This document shows positions 8,056 to 15,678 of a DNA stretch of 64,000 nucleotides, in pieces. How positions within the stretch are numbered: position 1 is the stretch's first letter; every line of letters begins with the position of its first letter. Made by a program: the position numbers and the translations under genes. The notes under the pieces were generated by a model. That model was not told where the DNA came from. It saw nothing but the letters and a program-made list of their open reading frames with translations, and searched no databases. Where the stretch lies: the NCBI GenBank assembly GCA_037444825.1, contig JBBILR010000011.1, positions 1-64,000 on the forward strand, written 5' to 3'. This stretch comes from JBFLVU01 sp037444825 (GTDB lineage: Bacteria > Acidobacteriota > UBA4820 > DSQY01).

Positions 8056-8895
8056 ATGCGGCGTTGGATCCTGGCGGCGGCGGTGCTGAGCGGAGTTCTG
8101 GGGGCGGCGTGGCCCCTTCGCGCGGGCAACGGGCCGTACTTCAACACCTACAGCCACCACATGGAGCAGGGGGAGTGGGAGCTCGAGGCCGGCTTCGACG
8201 CGGTGGAGCCCCCGGAAGGCCCCTGGCGGTACGGCCAGCTCCTGGAACTGGAACACGGCTTCTCTCCCCACTGGGCCTCGGCCCTGTACGTGCTGGGTTC
8301 CTGGGAACCGGGTGAAGCGGGAAGGGTGGACGGCTACAAGGCCCACGTCCGCTTTCGGCCCGTGGCGGAAAACCGCTTCTTCCTCCCTACCTTGTACCTC
8401 GAGTACGAGCAGTTCCACCACGAGCCGGTCTACCGCCAGGCGGTGACGGGACTTCTGGAAGGGGAAGAGGAGGAAGGTTCTTCCACAAAACGGGAAATGG
8501 AGGCCCGGGTCATCTTTTCCCAGGATTTCCCGTGGGGCAACGGGGCGCTCAACCTGGTGGGCGAAAAGAACCTGGAGGGCGGCCGCTGGGAGTTCGGCTA
8601 CACGGTCGGCCTGGCCGTCAAAGGGCCGGCGAGGCTCATTCCGGGGGCCGCGGCCCTGGATCCCGACGGGGACGGGGATTCCCACGTTCTCTTCGGCCTG
8701 GAGGCCTTCGGGGGCCTCGGCGGGGAGGGCCGGTTCGGGGCGGGGGGCGACCGTGCCCACTACCTTCAGCCCTTCGTGGCCGTCCCCCTCTCGGCGCGCC
8801 TTGCGCTGAAAGGGGCCTACGCCTTCGGCCTGACCTCCGGCGCCGAGGACCGGCTCCGCGTGGTTCTGGCCATTCGCCTGAACCGGCCGCGGTGA
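8056..8895 (+). CDS. Secreted protein, probable outer-membrane beta-barrel
   Basis: I do not recognise a named family. The 279-residue protein opens with a signal peptide (basic MRR, hydrophobic stretch, predicted cleavage near LRAG). It continues with alternating strands rich in Trp, Tyr and Phe with charged turns, and ends in a strand VVLAIRLNR, which together resemble a porin-like or transport barrel. A short Glu-rich insert (GEEEEGSS) lies near residue 138. The start has a perfect GAAAGGAGG site. The promoter and palindrome just upstream suggest tight, signal-dependent control. It might be a metal-efflux or metabolite channel, but nothing in the sequence settles this. Confidence 0.6.
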   Translation: MRRWILAAAVLSGVLGAAWPLRAGNGPYFNTYSHHMEQGEWELEAGFDAVEPPEGPWRYGQLLELEHGFSPHWASALYVLGSWEPGEAGRVDGYKAHVRFRPVAENRFFLPTLYLEYEQFHHEPVYRQAVTGLLEGEEEEGSSTKREMEARVIFSQDFPWGNGALNLVGEKNLEGGRWEFGYTVGLAVKGPARLIPGAAALDPDGDGDSHVLFGLEAFGGLGGEGRFGAGGDRAHYLQPFVAVPLSARLALKGAYAFGLTSGAEDRLRVVLAIRLNRPR

Positions 8896-8937
8896 GCTGG
8901 CGGCTTTCGGGGATTCGGGCCTTCGGATCATAATGGG

Positions 8938-8972
8938 GGCGGGGGCGAGGCCTCCGGGCTTCGGCCCCCGCC
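8938..8972 (+). other. GC-rich hairpin between the barrel and propeller genes
   Basis: GGCGGGGGC (8938-8946) pairs perfectly with GCCCCCGCC (8964-8972) over a 17-base loop. No T-run follows. It may attenuate or separate expression of the two genes. Confidence 0.35.
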
Positions 8973-9006
8973 TTCCGGCCTTTCGCCGCAGGGGAGGAGG
9001 GATCCC

Positions 9007-10689
9007 ATGACTTTCAGACGCTGGTTTCTCGTGGGAGCGGCGCTGGTTCTGCTGGCCCTCGGCGCCGCCGCCCAATCGGTTCCCGGAACGGTTCTCGAAG
9101 CGTTTCCTCTGGACCTGAAGACGCCCACGGGCCTGGCCTGGGACGGCGAGGCGCTCTGGGTGGCGGACCTCCAAAGCGCCACCCTGAACGCCGTGGACCC
9201 GGAGACGGGAAAGGTCCTCCGCCAGGTGGACGCCCCCGGCTACCTGCCGCTGGGCCTGACTTGGGACGGGGCCCGCCTGTGGGTGGTGGACGGGGCCGAC
9301 AAGACCGCCTACGCCTGGAACCCCGACACGGGGATCACCGAGCGGGCGCTCCCCCTGGATACGGACACCCCCGAGGGGATCGGGTGGGACGGGAAGGACC
9401 TCTGGACGCTGGACGCCCGGGCCGGTCTCCTCGTCCGGCTGGACGAGAGCGACGGGACCACCTTCCGCTCCCTTCCCTGCCCCACCAGCGGGGGCCCCCG
9501 GAAGGGCCAGGAGATCGGCCTCGCCTTCGACGGGAAGAGCCTCTTCGTGAGCGACCGGGTCACCGACACCATCTACCGGGTGGACCCCGCCACCGGCGCC
9601 GTGCTCGACGACTTTCCCAGCCCCGGCCCCTACCCCGCCGGCCTGGCCTGGGACGGCGAGGCCCTCTGGAACGTGGACTTCGAGACGCGGACCCTCTACC
9701 GCCTCTCCACCGGCCGGACCGTGCCGTACGTCCGCCGCAACCCCCGCTCCGAGCGTGTGGTCTACACCGACGCCTACCGGAACCTCGGCCCCGGAACCTT
9801 GACGAGGGTGGTGATCGTGATGGCCATCCCCCAGGACCTCCCCAACCAGGCCTTGAAGCGTCCTCCCGTCTTCACCCCCGCCCCCGCCGATTTCCCGGTG
9901 GACCGCTGGGGGCAGAGGTGCGCCCGGTGGGTCTTCGAGAACGTGGGGCCGGGGGAGGAGGTGGGGGCCCGGATGGAGGTGGAGGCCGACCTGTACCAGG
10001 TCCGCTGGTTCGTGGATCCGGAGCGGGTGGGGCGCCTGGAGGAGATCCCCCGGGAGATCCGCGAGGCCTACACGCAGAACAACTCCAAGCTGGTGCTGGA
10101 CCATCCGGTGATCCAACAGGCGGTGAAGGAGGCCCTCCAGGGCGAGACCAACCCCTACTGGATGGCCTGGAAGATCAACCGCTACATCCAGCAGAAGATG
10201 CACTACGAACTCCTGGGCGGGTGGAACGTCGCCCCCACGGTCCTCTCCCGGGGTTCGGGATCCTGTTCGGAGTACACCTTCGTCATGCTGGCCCTGTGCC
10301 ACGCGGCGGGCCTGCCCGCCCGGTACGCCGGCTCCGTGGTCGTCCGGGGGGACGACGCCAGCCGGGACGACGTCTTCCACCGGTGGGTGGAGGTCTTCCT
10401 CCCCAACTACGGCTGGTTCCCCGTGGACCCCTCCGGGGGGGACAGCCCCGTTCCCGCGGAGTCGGCGGCCATGTTCGGCGGCCTCGAGAACCGCTTCCTC
10501 ATCACGACGCTGGGGGCCGGAGACAGCGAACTGCTGGGGTGGGATTACAACAGCGCCGCCTCCTGGCAGGCCCGGGGCCGTGTGAAGGTCCTCCAGCGGA
10601 AGGACGGCCTGTGGAGTCCTGCGGGGAAGAAGGTGGAGCCGAGGAGCGTGGGCGTGGCCGGCGGCCTGACCTGCGAGCCGGGAAGGTGA
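9007..10689 (+). CDS. Secreted beta-propeller protein with C-terminal transglutaminase-like domain
   Basis: The 560-residue protein has a signal peptide (cleavage after AAA, about 21). Five propeller-like repeats (about 30-235) follow, each marked by a GLAWDG-type motif (GLAWDG, GLTWDG, GIGWDG, GLAFDG, GLAWDG). A beta-rich linker leads to a transglutaminase-like cysteine-protease fold (about 355-500). The triad is visible: Cys in GSCSEY, His in FHRWVEVF and Asp in FPVDPS. Such domains act as proteases or crosslinkers, often in the envelope. The ATG at 9007 follows GGGGAGGAGG. It lies 111 bases after the barrel gene and may share its regulated promoter. Confidence 0.75.
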   Translation: MTFRRWFLVGAALVLLALGAAAQSVPGTVLEAFPLDLKTPTGLAWDGEALWVADLQSATLNAVDPETGKVLRQVDAPGYLPLGLTWDGARLWVVDGADKTAYAWNPDTGITERALPLDTDTPEGIGWDGKDLWTLDARAGLLVRLDESDGTTFRSLPCPTSGGPRKGQEIGLAFDGKSLFVSDRVTDTIYRVDPATGAVLDDFPSPGPYPAGLAWDGEALWNVDFETRTLYRLSTGRTVPYVRRNPRSERVVYTDAYRNLGPGTLTRVVIVMAIPQDLPNQALKRPPVFTPAPADFPVDRWGQRCARWVFENVGPGEEVGARMEVEADLYQVRWFVDPERVGRLEEIPREIREAYTQNNSKLVLDHPVIQQAVKEALQGETNPYWMAWKINRYIQQKMHYELLGGWNVAPTVLSRGSGSCSEYTFVMLALCHAAGLPARYAGSVVVRGDDASRDDVFHRWVEVFLPNYGWFPVDPSGGDSPVPAESAAMFGGLENRFLITTLGAGDSELLGWDYNSAASWQARGRVKVLQRKDGLWSPAGKKVEPRSVGVAGGLTCEPGR

Positions 10690-11003
10690 CCGGGGTCCGG
10701 TCCTAGCTCCGCTTCCCGGCCGTTTCCCCAGGGAAGTTCGAAGGAGAGACCCGGCGACAGCGTGGGGAGGAGCGCGTCCCGCAAAGACCCTCCACCCAGC
10801 CGAGGACCGACGCCCCCAGACCCAGGTGTTGCAGGTACGGGGGAGGACCGCCGTGGCCATCTCGTGGCTGGCGTCGGAGAAGAAACTGGCGAGGGAGAAG
10901 CCCCGGACGGTGCGGTTTTTCCACGGGGACCGGTCGGCCAGGGGCCCTCCGGGAATCCCGATCCCGGGGGAGGGGGAGGCCCTCCCCCGGGGGAACGGGC
11001 GGA
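10690..11003. other. Gene-free spacer between convergent genes
   Basis: About 314 bases lie between the propeller/transglutaminase gene and the aldehyde dehydrogenase, which face each other. I see no credible coding frame or RNA gene. The only clear structure is the long hairpin at 10963-10991. Confidence 0.5.
10963..10991 (-). terminator. Long GC-rich hairpin after the aldehyde dehydrogenase gene
   Basis: CCCGGGGGAGGG and CCCTCCCCCGGG form a perfect 12-bp stem around the loop GGAGG, 12 bases beyond the stop of the minus-strand gene. No T-run follows on either strand, so termination is likely but not proven. Confidence 0.5.
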
Positions 11004-12518
11004 CTACTCCATCTTCACGATCTGGTCGGTGTCGATCTGGGCCCGCTGCAGGGTGCCGGAGAAGTCCACGTAGATGGCCTTCCACTCGGAGAAGAGGTCC
11101 AGGGCCTCCTTGCCCCCTTCCCGGTGGCCGTTGCCGGTCTGCTTCACGCCCCCGAAGGGGAGGTGATTCTCGGCGCCGATGGTGGGGGCGTTGACGTAGA
11201 AGAGGCCCGTGTGGACGTCCCGCATGGCGCGGAAGGCGAGGTTCACGTCCCTGGTGTAGATGGAGCCGGAGAGGCCGTAGGCGCAGTCGTTCTGCAGGGC
11301 CACGGCCTCCTCGAAGGTCTGGAAGGGGACCACCGAGAGGACGGGGCCGAAGATCTCCTCCCGGAAGATCCGCATGGAGGGCTTCACGTCGGCGAAGATG
11401 GTGGGCTCCAGGAAAAAACCCTTGTCGTACTTCGGGCCCGTGAGGCGCTTGCCTCCGCACAGGAGTTTCGCCCCCTCCTTCTTTCCGATGGCGACGTACT
11501 CCAGGTCGGTCTTCAGCTGGTTTTCGTCCACGGCGGGGCCCATCTGGGTGGTTTCGTCGAGGCCGTTGCCCACCTTGAGCGCCTTGGCCCGCTTCACCAG
11601 GGCGTCGAGGAACTTCTTGTAGACGCCCCGCTGGACGAGGCACCGGCTGGTGGCGGTGCACCGCTGGCCGGTGGTGCCGAAGGCCCCCCACAGGACGCCG
11701 TCCACCGCCAGCTCCAGGTCGGCGTCGTCCATGACGATGACGGCGTTCTTCCCCCCCATCTCCAGCCCCACCCGCTTGAAGTCCTTGGCGCAGGCGAGGT
11801 TGATCTGGCGGCCCACCTCCGTGGAGCCGGTGAAGGAGACCAGGGAGACGTCAGGGTGCTCGCAGAGGGGGTTGCCCACCTTTCGCCCCGAGCCGGTGAC
11901 GTAGTTGATGACGCCCTTGGGGAAACCCACCTCCTCGGCGCCCTTCACCAGGTTCCACACGGAGAGGGGGGTGAGGGTGGCCGGCTTGATCACCACCGTG
12001 TTCCCGCACACCAGGGCCGGCATCATCTTCCAGGTGGGGATGGCCATGGGGAAGTTCCACGGGGTGATGAGGGCGCAGACGCCGATGGGCTGGCGGACGG
12101 TCATGGCGAACTTGTTGGGGAGCTCGGAGGGGGTGGTCTCGCCGTACATCCGGCGGCCCTCGCCGGCCCAGAAGAGCGAGCAGTCGATACCCTCCTGCAC
12201 GTCCCCGCGGGTCTCGGCGAGGATCTTGCCCATCTCCCGCGTGGCGTCCCGGGCCAGGGCCTCCTTGTTCTCCTTCAGCCACAGCCCGAGCTTCATCACC
12301 AGCTCGGCCCGCTTGGGGGCGGGAACCAGCCGCCACTTCTCGAAGGCCGCCTTGGCGGCGGCCACCGCGGCGTTCACGTCCCGTTCGTCGCTGTCCTGGA
12401 AGTACCCGATGACGTCGTCGGTGTCGGCGGGGTTGACGTTGGGGAAGGTCTTTCCGGTGGCCGAGGCCACCCACTTTCCGTCGATGTAGTTCTTGTAGAC
12501 CGGCGGTTTCTTCGCCAT
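11004..12518 (-). CDS. NAD(P)-dependent aldehyde dehydrogenase
   Basis: This 504-residue enzyme belongs to the ALDH superfamily and oxidises an aldehyde to the acid. It has the cofactor-binding region (ITPWNFP, VIKPA), the general base in LEMGGKN, the nucleophile Cys in GQRCTATSR and the C-terminal motif LPFGGVKQTGNGHREGG. That last motif resembles alpha-ketoglutaric-semialdehyde and ALDH7-like dehydrogenases, but the substrate cannot be assigned. It starts at ATG 12518 with GGAGG seven bases ahead. It appears monocistronic: it is transcribed away from the cobB end and closed by the hairpin at 10963. Confidence 0.9.
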   Translation of the reverse strand: MAKKPPVYKNYIDGKWVASATGKTFPNVNPADTDDVIGYFQDSDERDVNAAVAAAKAAFEKWRLVPAPKRAELVMKLGLWLKENKEALARDATREMGKILAETRGDVQEGIDCSLFWAGEGRRMYGETTPSELPNKFAMTVRQPIGVCALITPWNFPMAIPTWKMMPALVCGNTVVIKPATLTPLSVWNLVKGAEEVGFPKGVINYVTGSGRKVGNPLCEHPDVSLVSFTGSTEVGRQINLACAKDFKRVGLEMGGKNAVIVMDDADLELAVDGVLWGAFGTTGQRCTATSRCLVQRGVYKKFLDALVKRAKALKVGNGLDETTQMGPAVDENQLKTDLEYVAIGKKEGAKLLCGGKRLTGPKYDKGFFLEPTIFADVKPSMRIFREEIFGPVLSVVPFQTFEEAVALQNDCAYGLSGSIYTRDVNLAFRAMRDVHTGLFYVNAPTIGAENHLPFGGVKQTGNGHREGGKEALDLFSEWKAIYVDFSGTLQRAQIDTDQIVKME

Positions 12519-12630
12519 GACGAGCCTCCATCTGGTGTTCGGGGAGGATTCCCCCTCGAGAAGGTCATGCTACCAGGGGAAAGCCTCGCCGGTCAAAGAA
12601 CGCGGGCGTCGAAAGGGAGGCGGCCCCGGC

Positions 12631-13359
12631 TCAGGCGTTCAGGAAGGCGAGGGCCTCGGCGGCCACGGTATCGAGGACGGCGCCGGCCTCCGAGCGCCAG
12701 GAGCGGGCGCAGAGGGGGGTGAGGGGCGTCTCCTCGGGGTTCACCTCCCACACCTCCGCCCCCTGCCTCGCGGCGATCCGCGCCAGGCCGGCCGCCGGTT
12801 CCACCTGGGCGGAGGTCCCCACCACCAGAAAGAGCGCGCAGGATTCGGCGGCGGCCACGGCCCGGCCGAAGACCTCCTCGGGGAGGGCCTCCCCGAACCA
12901 GACCACCGCCGGCCGAAGCATGGCGCCGCAGGCGGGGCAGGGAGGCGGAAGGTCCGGCAGGGGGACCCGGCGGTCCTCCCGCTCCTCGCCGCACCGGGTG
13001 CAACGGACCCTCCAAAGGCTGCCGTGGATCTCCAGAAGGTTCCGGCTTCCGGCCAGCCGGTGCAGGCCGTCCACGTTCTGGGTGACGAGGGTGAAGCGTC
13101 CCGGCCCCAGGGCCTCCTCCAGCCGGGCCAGGGCCCGGTGGCCGGCGTTGGGGGAGCAGACCGCGGCCTGCCTCCTTCGGGCGTCGTAGAACTCCCAGAC
13201 CCGTCGGGGGTCCTGGGCGAAGCCCCACGGGGTGGCCACCTCCTCGATGGGGACCTTCTCCCAGAGCCCCCCCATCCCCCGGAAGGTGGCGATGCCGCTC
13301 TCGGCGGAGATGCCGGCGCCCGTCAGGACCGCGAGAGACCGTACCTCAGAGCCGCCCAT
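12631..13359 (-). CDS. cobB: NAD-dependent protein deacylase (sirtuin)
   Basis: The 242-residue protein removes acyl groups from lysines using NAD. Visible sirtuin motifs are GAGISAESGI and TQNVDGLH for NAD binding, the catalytic His in EIHGSLW, a four-Cys zinc site (CTRC and CPAC) and VVWFGE. The ATG at 13359 is preceded by GGAGG and overlaps the end of tsaC by 14 bases. It is the last gene of a purE-tsaC-cobB unit. The frame extends further upstream, but that part only shadows tsaC. Confidence 0.92.
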   Translation of the reverse strand: MGGSEVRSLAVLTGAGISAESGIATFRGMGGLWEKVPIEEVATPWGFAQDPRRVWEFYDARRRQAAVCSPNAGHRALARLEEALGPGRFTLVTQNVDGLHRLAGSRNLLEIHGSLWRVRCTRCGEEREDRRVPLPDLPPPCPACGAMLRPAVVWFGEALPEEVFGRAVAAAESCALFLVVGTSAQVEPAAGLARIAARQGAEVWEVNPEETPLTPLCARSWRSEAGAVLDTVAAEALAFLNA

Positions 13360-13987
13360 GCCACACCGCCTCCACGTCCGCTTCCGAAAGGGGTCCGCCG
13401 CGAAGGACCCGCGGCGCCTCTCCCGCGGCGTCCACCACCGTGGAGGCCCTCCCTCCCGGCGAGGGTCCGCCGTCCACCAACAGGAGAGCCTCCTCGCCGG
13501 CAAACTCCCTCGCCACTTCGGAGGCGGTGAGGGCCTCCGGACAGCCGCTTCGGTTGGCGCTGGTCACGGCGAGCCAGCCGGCCGCCTCCAGCAGGGCGAG
13601 GGGCACGGGGTGGGCGGGGACCCGGACCGCCACGGTGGAAAATCCCGGGGCGAACCAGGCGGGAAGGGAGGGGGGCCTCCGAAGGACGAGGGTCAAGGGA
13701 CCGGGCCAGTAGCGGAGGGCCAGCCGCCTCGCCTCCGGGGAGAAGGGAAAGCCGTGCCCTTCGGCGCGGGAGAGGGAGGGGACGAGGATGGGCAGAGCCT
13801 TCCCGGCGGGCCTGCCCTTGAGGCGGAGGATCTCGGCCGTTCCCTCGGGCCCTTCCAACGAGGCGGCCAAGCCGTACACGGTGTCGGTGGGGAGCGCCAC
13901 CACGCCCCCCCCGGTCAGGTGGCGCAGGGCGGTGTCCAGCCAATGGGGGTCGGGCGGGCGAACGGTTTTCACCCCCGCCTCCGTCAC
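13346..13987 (-). CDS. tsaC: L-threonylcarbamoyladenylate synthase (TsaC/YrdC family)
   Basis: The enzyme makes threonylcarbamoyl-AMP from threonine, bicarbonate and ATP for the t6A modification of ANN-decoding tRNAs. The 213 residues carry the YrdC signatures PTDTVYGL, LKGRPAGKALPILV, TSANRSG and the GRASTVVD nucleotide-binding strand. The start is GTG at 13987, whose GTGA overlaps the purE stop by four bases, so translation is coupled. The length matches the short TsaC form rather than the longer Sua5. Confidence 0.92.
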   Translation of the reverse strand: MTEAGVKTVRPPDPHWLDTALRHLTGGGVVALPTDTVYGLAASLEGPEGTAEILRLKGRPAGKALPILVPSLSRAEGHGFPFSPEARRLALRYWPGPLTLVLRRPPSLPAWFAPGFSTVAVRVPAHPVPLALLEAAGWLAVTSANRSGCPEALTASEVAREFAGEEALLLVDGGPSPGGRASTVVDAAGEAPRVLRGGPLSEADVEAVWHGRL

Positions 13988-14481
13988 TCCCGCGGAAGGG
14001 CGCGGTCCTTCTCCAGAACCTCCCGCCGCATCCGTTCCCGGGCCTCCCGAAGGGCCTCCGCCAGGGCGGGCCGGGACAGGGCCAACATCTGCACCGCCAG
14101 CACGGCGGCGTTCTGGGCGCCGTTCACCGCCACCGTGGCCACCGGAAGCCCCGGCGGCATCATCACCGTGGAGAGGAGGGCGTCCTGCCCGTTCAGGGGG
14201 CCCGAGGCCAGGGGTATTCCGATGACGGGGCGGACGGTCCGGGACGCCACCGCCCCGGCCAGGTGGGCGGCCATTCCGGCGGCGGCGATGAAGACCTCCA
14301 CCCCCTCCTTCTCGGCCTGGGCGACGAAGGCGGCCGTCTCCTCGGGGGTCCGGTGGGCGGAGAGGACCCGCGCCGCGAAGGGGACGCCATAGGACTTCAG
14401 CGTCTTGAGGCAGGGCTCCAGAAGGGGGGCGTCGGAGGCGCTTCCCATCAGCACGGCGACCAGGGCCTTGTCGGAGGTCAT
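13984..14481 (-). CDS. purE: N5-carboxyaminoimidazole ribonucleotide mutase
   Basis: PurE interconverts N5-CAIR and CAIR in purine synthesis. The 165-residue, single-domain protein shows the class I signatures GSASD, the SAHRTPE loop with the catalytic His and AAGMAAHLAG. No purK or other purine gene is near, so the usual purEK pair is broken up here. The ATG at 14481 has an AGGAG site. purE heads a coupled unit with tsaC and cobB. Confidence 0.95.
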   Translation of the reverse strand: MTSDKALVAVLMGSASDAPLLEPCLKTLKSYGVPFAARVLSAHRTPEETAAFVAQAEKEGVEVFIAAAGMAAHLAGAVASRTVRPVIGIPLASGPLNGQDALLSTVMMPPGLPVATVAVNGAQNAAVLAVQMLALSRPALAEALREARERMRREVLEKDRALPRE

Positions 14482-14540
14482 GGGGTCTCCTTTCTCCCTC
14501 AGTATAGGGCCGGGGCCCGCCGGCGCCAAAGGGCGGCCGC

Positions 14541-14852
14541 TTGACCTCCAGGCCCGCCTTCGCCATGCTGTCCGGGGAGGCGGACGTGGAGCCCCAGGAC
14601 GGCCACTTGCACTGCCGGGAACTTTTCGAGCGGCTCTGCGCCGCGGCGGAGGGTGAGGAGCCTCCCTGCACCGAACTGGCCGCCCACCTCCGCTCCTGCG
14701 AGCCCTGCCGGAGGGTTCTGGAATCCTTGGAGGCCACGCGAACCGCGCTCTCCGCCTTCGGCGGCTCCCCCGCCTTTCCCCCGGAGGAGAGCCGGGCGCT
14801 CCTGGAGGAGTGCCTCCAAAAGCTCCGGGAGGCCGGTCATTCCGAAATCTGA
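14541..14852 (+). CDS. Small zinc-finger protein, anti-sigma-like (ZAS-type motif)
   Basis: The 103-residue soluble protein contains HLRSCEPC, a Hx3Cx2C arrangement typical of zinc-binding anti-sigma domains, with upstream HLHC that may supply another ligand. No membrane segment is present. The start is uncertain: TTG at 14541 has a weak AAGGG upstream, and ATG at 14565 is the alternative. No sigma factor gene is adjacent. The coding frame ends just before the CAAX protease frame becomes credible, so the two could be parts of one gene separated by an indel or frameshift. Confidence 0.6.
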   Translation: MTSRPAFAMLSGEADVEPQDGHLHCRELFERLCAAAEGEEPPCTELAAHLRSCEPCRRVLESLEATRTALSAFGGSPAFPPEESRALLEECLQKLREAGHSEI

Positions 14853-15678
14853 AACGGAGAGAAAGCAGGCGCCCCCGGTCCCGGGCGCCCGTCCGGGGCC
14901 GCTCCTCGCGCTTCTCTTCGCGCCGCTGCTCCTCTTCCACCTCCTCCTGCCCCTGGTGGGGCCCCTGGGCACGGAGGGATCGTCCCTCCTCCTGCCCGCC
15001 GCCGCCTTCCTGCTTCCCTCCCTCCTCTGGGCCGCCCGGCGGGGCGGTTGGCGCCACGTCTTCCCCCTCCGCCCCGTACCCCTGGCGTCCTTTCTCCGGG
15101 CGGCGGCGCTGGCCGCGGGGGCTTCGCTGGCGGCCCTGGCGGCGGCGGCCCTCCTCTCCCGGCTTTTCCCTTCCGCAGGCGCGGAGGAGGAGGCCCTGGA
15201 CCGACTCGTCCGGTCGGTATCCCCCGCCGCGGCCCTCTTCCTCTTCGCCCTCTGGCCCGCCTTCTGCGAGGAGGCCCTTTTCCGCGGCGCCCTGCTGGAC
15301 GGGCTCCGGAGCCTCCCCGCCCCCGCCGTCTGCCTTCTCTCCGGCGCGGCCTTCGGCCTCTTCCACGGCTCCCTCCTTCGGTTTTTCCCTGTGGCCCTCC
15401 TCGGGATGGCCCTGGCGGCGGTGGTGCTGCGGACGCAAAACTGGGCGCTGGCGGTGCTCTTCCACGCCCTCCACAACGGGGCCATCCTGCTCCTGGCCTC
15501 GCCGGGGGGCGGAGAGGGGGCTCCGGTTCTGCTCCCGGCGGTCCTGGGGGTGCTTCTGGCCTGCTGGGGCCTCGGCCCCTTCCGCAGGGGCGGCGGGGAG
15601 GGAAAAAGCGGCGCGGCGGAGGAGGAGAAGAAGGGGCCTCAGCCTTCCCTGCCCCCCGAACCGCCGGGGTACGTGTAG
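14839..15678 (+). CDS. CPBP-family intramembrane glutamic endopeptidase (CAAX protease)
   Basis: The membrane protein has about seven hydrophobic segments and all three CPBP motifs: EEALFRG, FGLFHG and HALHNG. Family members cleave prenylated or other membrane-bound proteins, and some act in bacteriocin immunity. The start is unclear: between GTG 14653 and GTG 14956 this frame has no ATG, GTG or TTG, and the latter GTG would remove part of the first membrane segment. I give the ATT at 14839 as a placeholder. A frameshift from the zinc-finger gene or an assembly indel is possible. The 3' end overlaps convergent alr by 40 bases. Confidence 0.75.
   Translation: MPKSETERKQAPPVPGARPGPLLALLFAPLLLFHLLLPLVGPLGTEGSSLLLPAAAFLLPSLLWAARRGGWRHVFPLRPVPLASFLRAAALAAGASLAALAAAALLSRLFPSAGAEEEALDRLVRSVSPAAALFLFALWPAFCEEALFRGALLDGLRSLPAPAVCLLSGAAFGLFHGSLLRFFPVALLGMALAAVVLRTQNWALAVLFHALHNGAILLLASPGGGEGAPVLLPAVLGVLLACWGLGPFRRGGGEGKSGAAEEEKKGPQPSLPPEPPGYV

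Noticed and set aside
10703..10924. Small minus-strand frame in the spacer after the propeller gene
   Set aside because: No ribosome-binding site, no domain, and low-complexity composition.
8032..11691. A 1219-residue minus-strand frame
   Set aside because: It shadows the barrel, propeller and aldehyde dehydrogenase genes and spans a promoter and terminator; the composition is Pro/Arg/Gly-rich and unlike a real protein.
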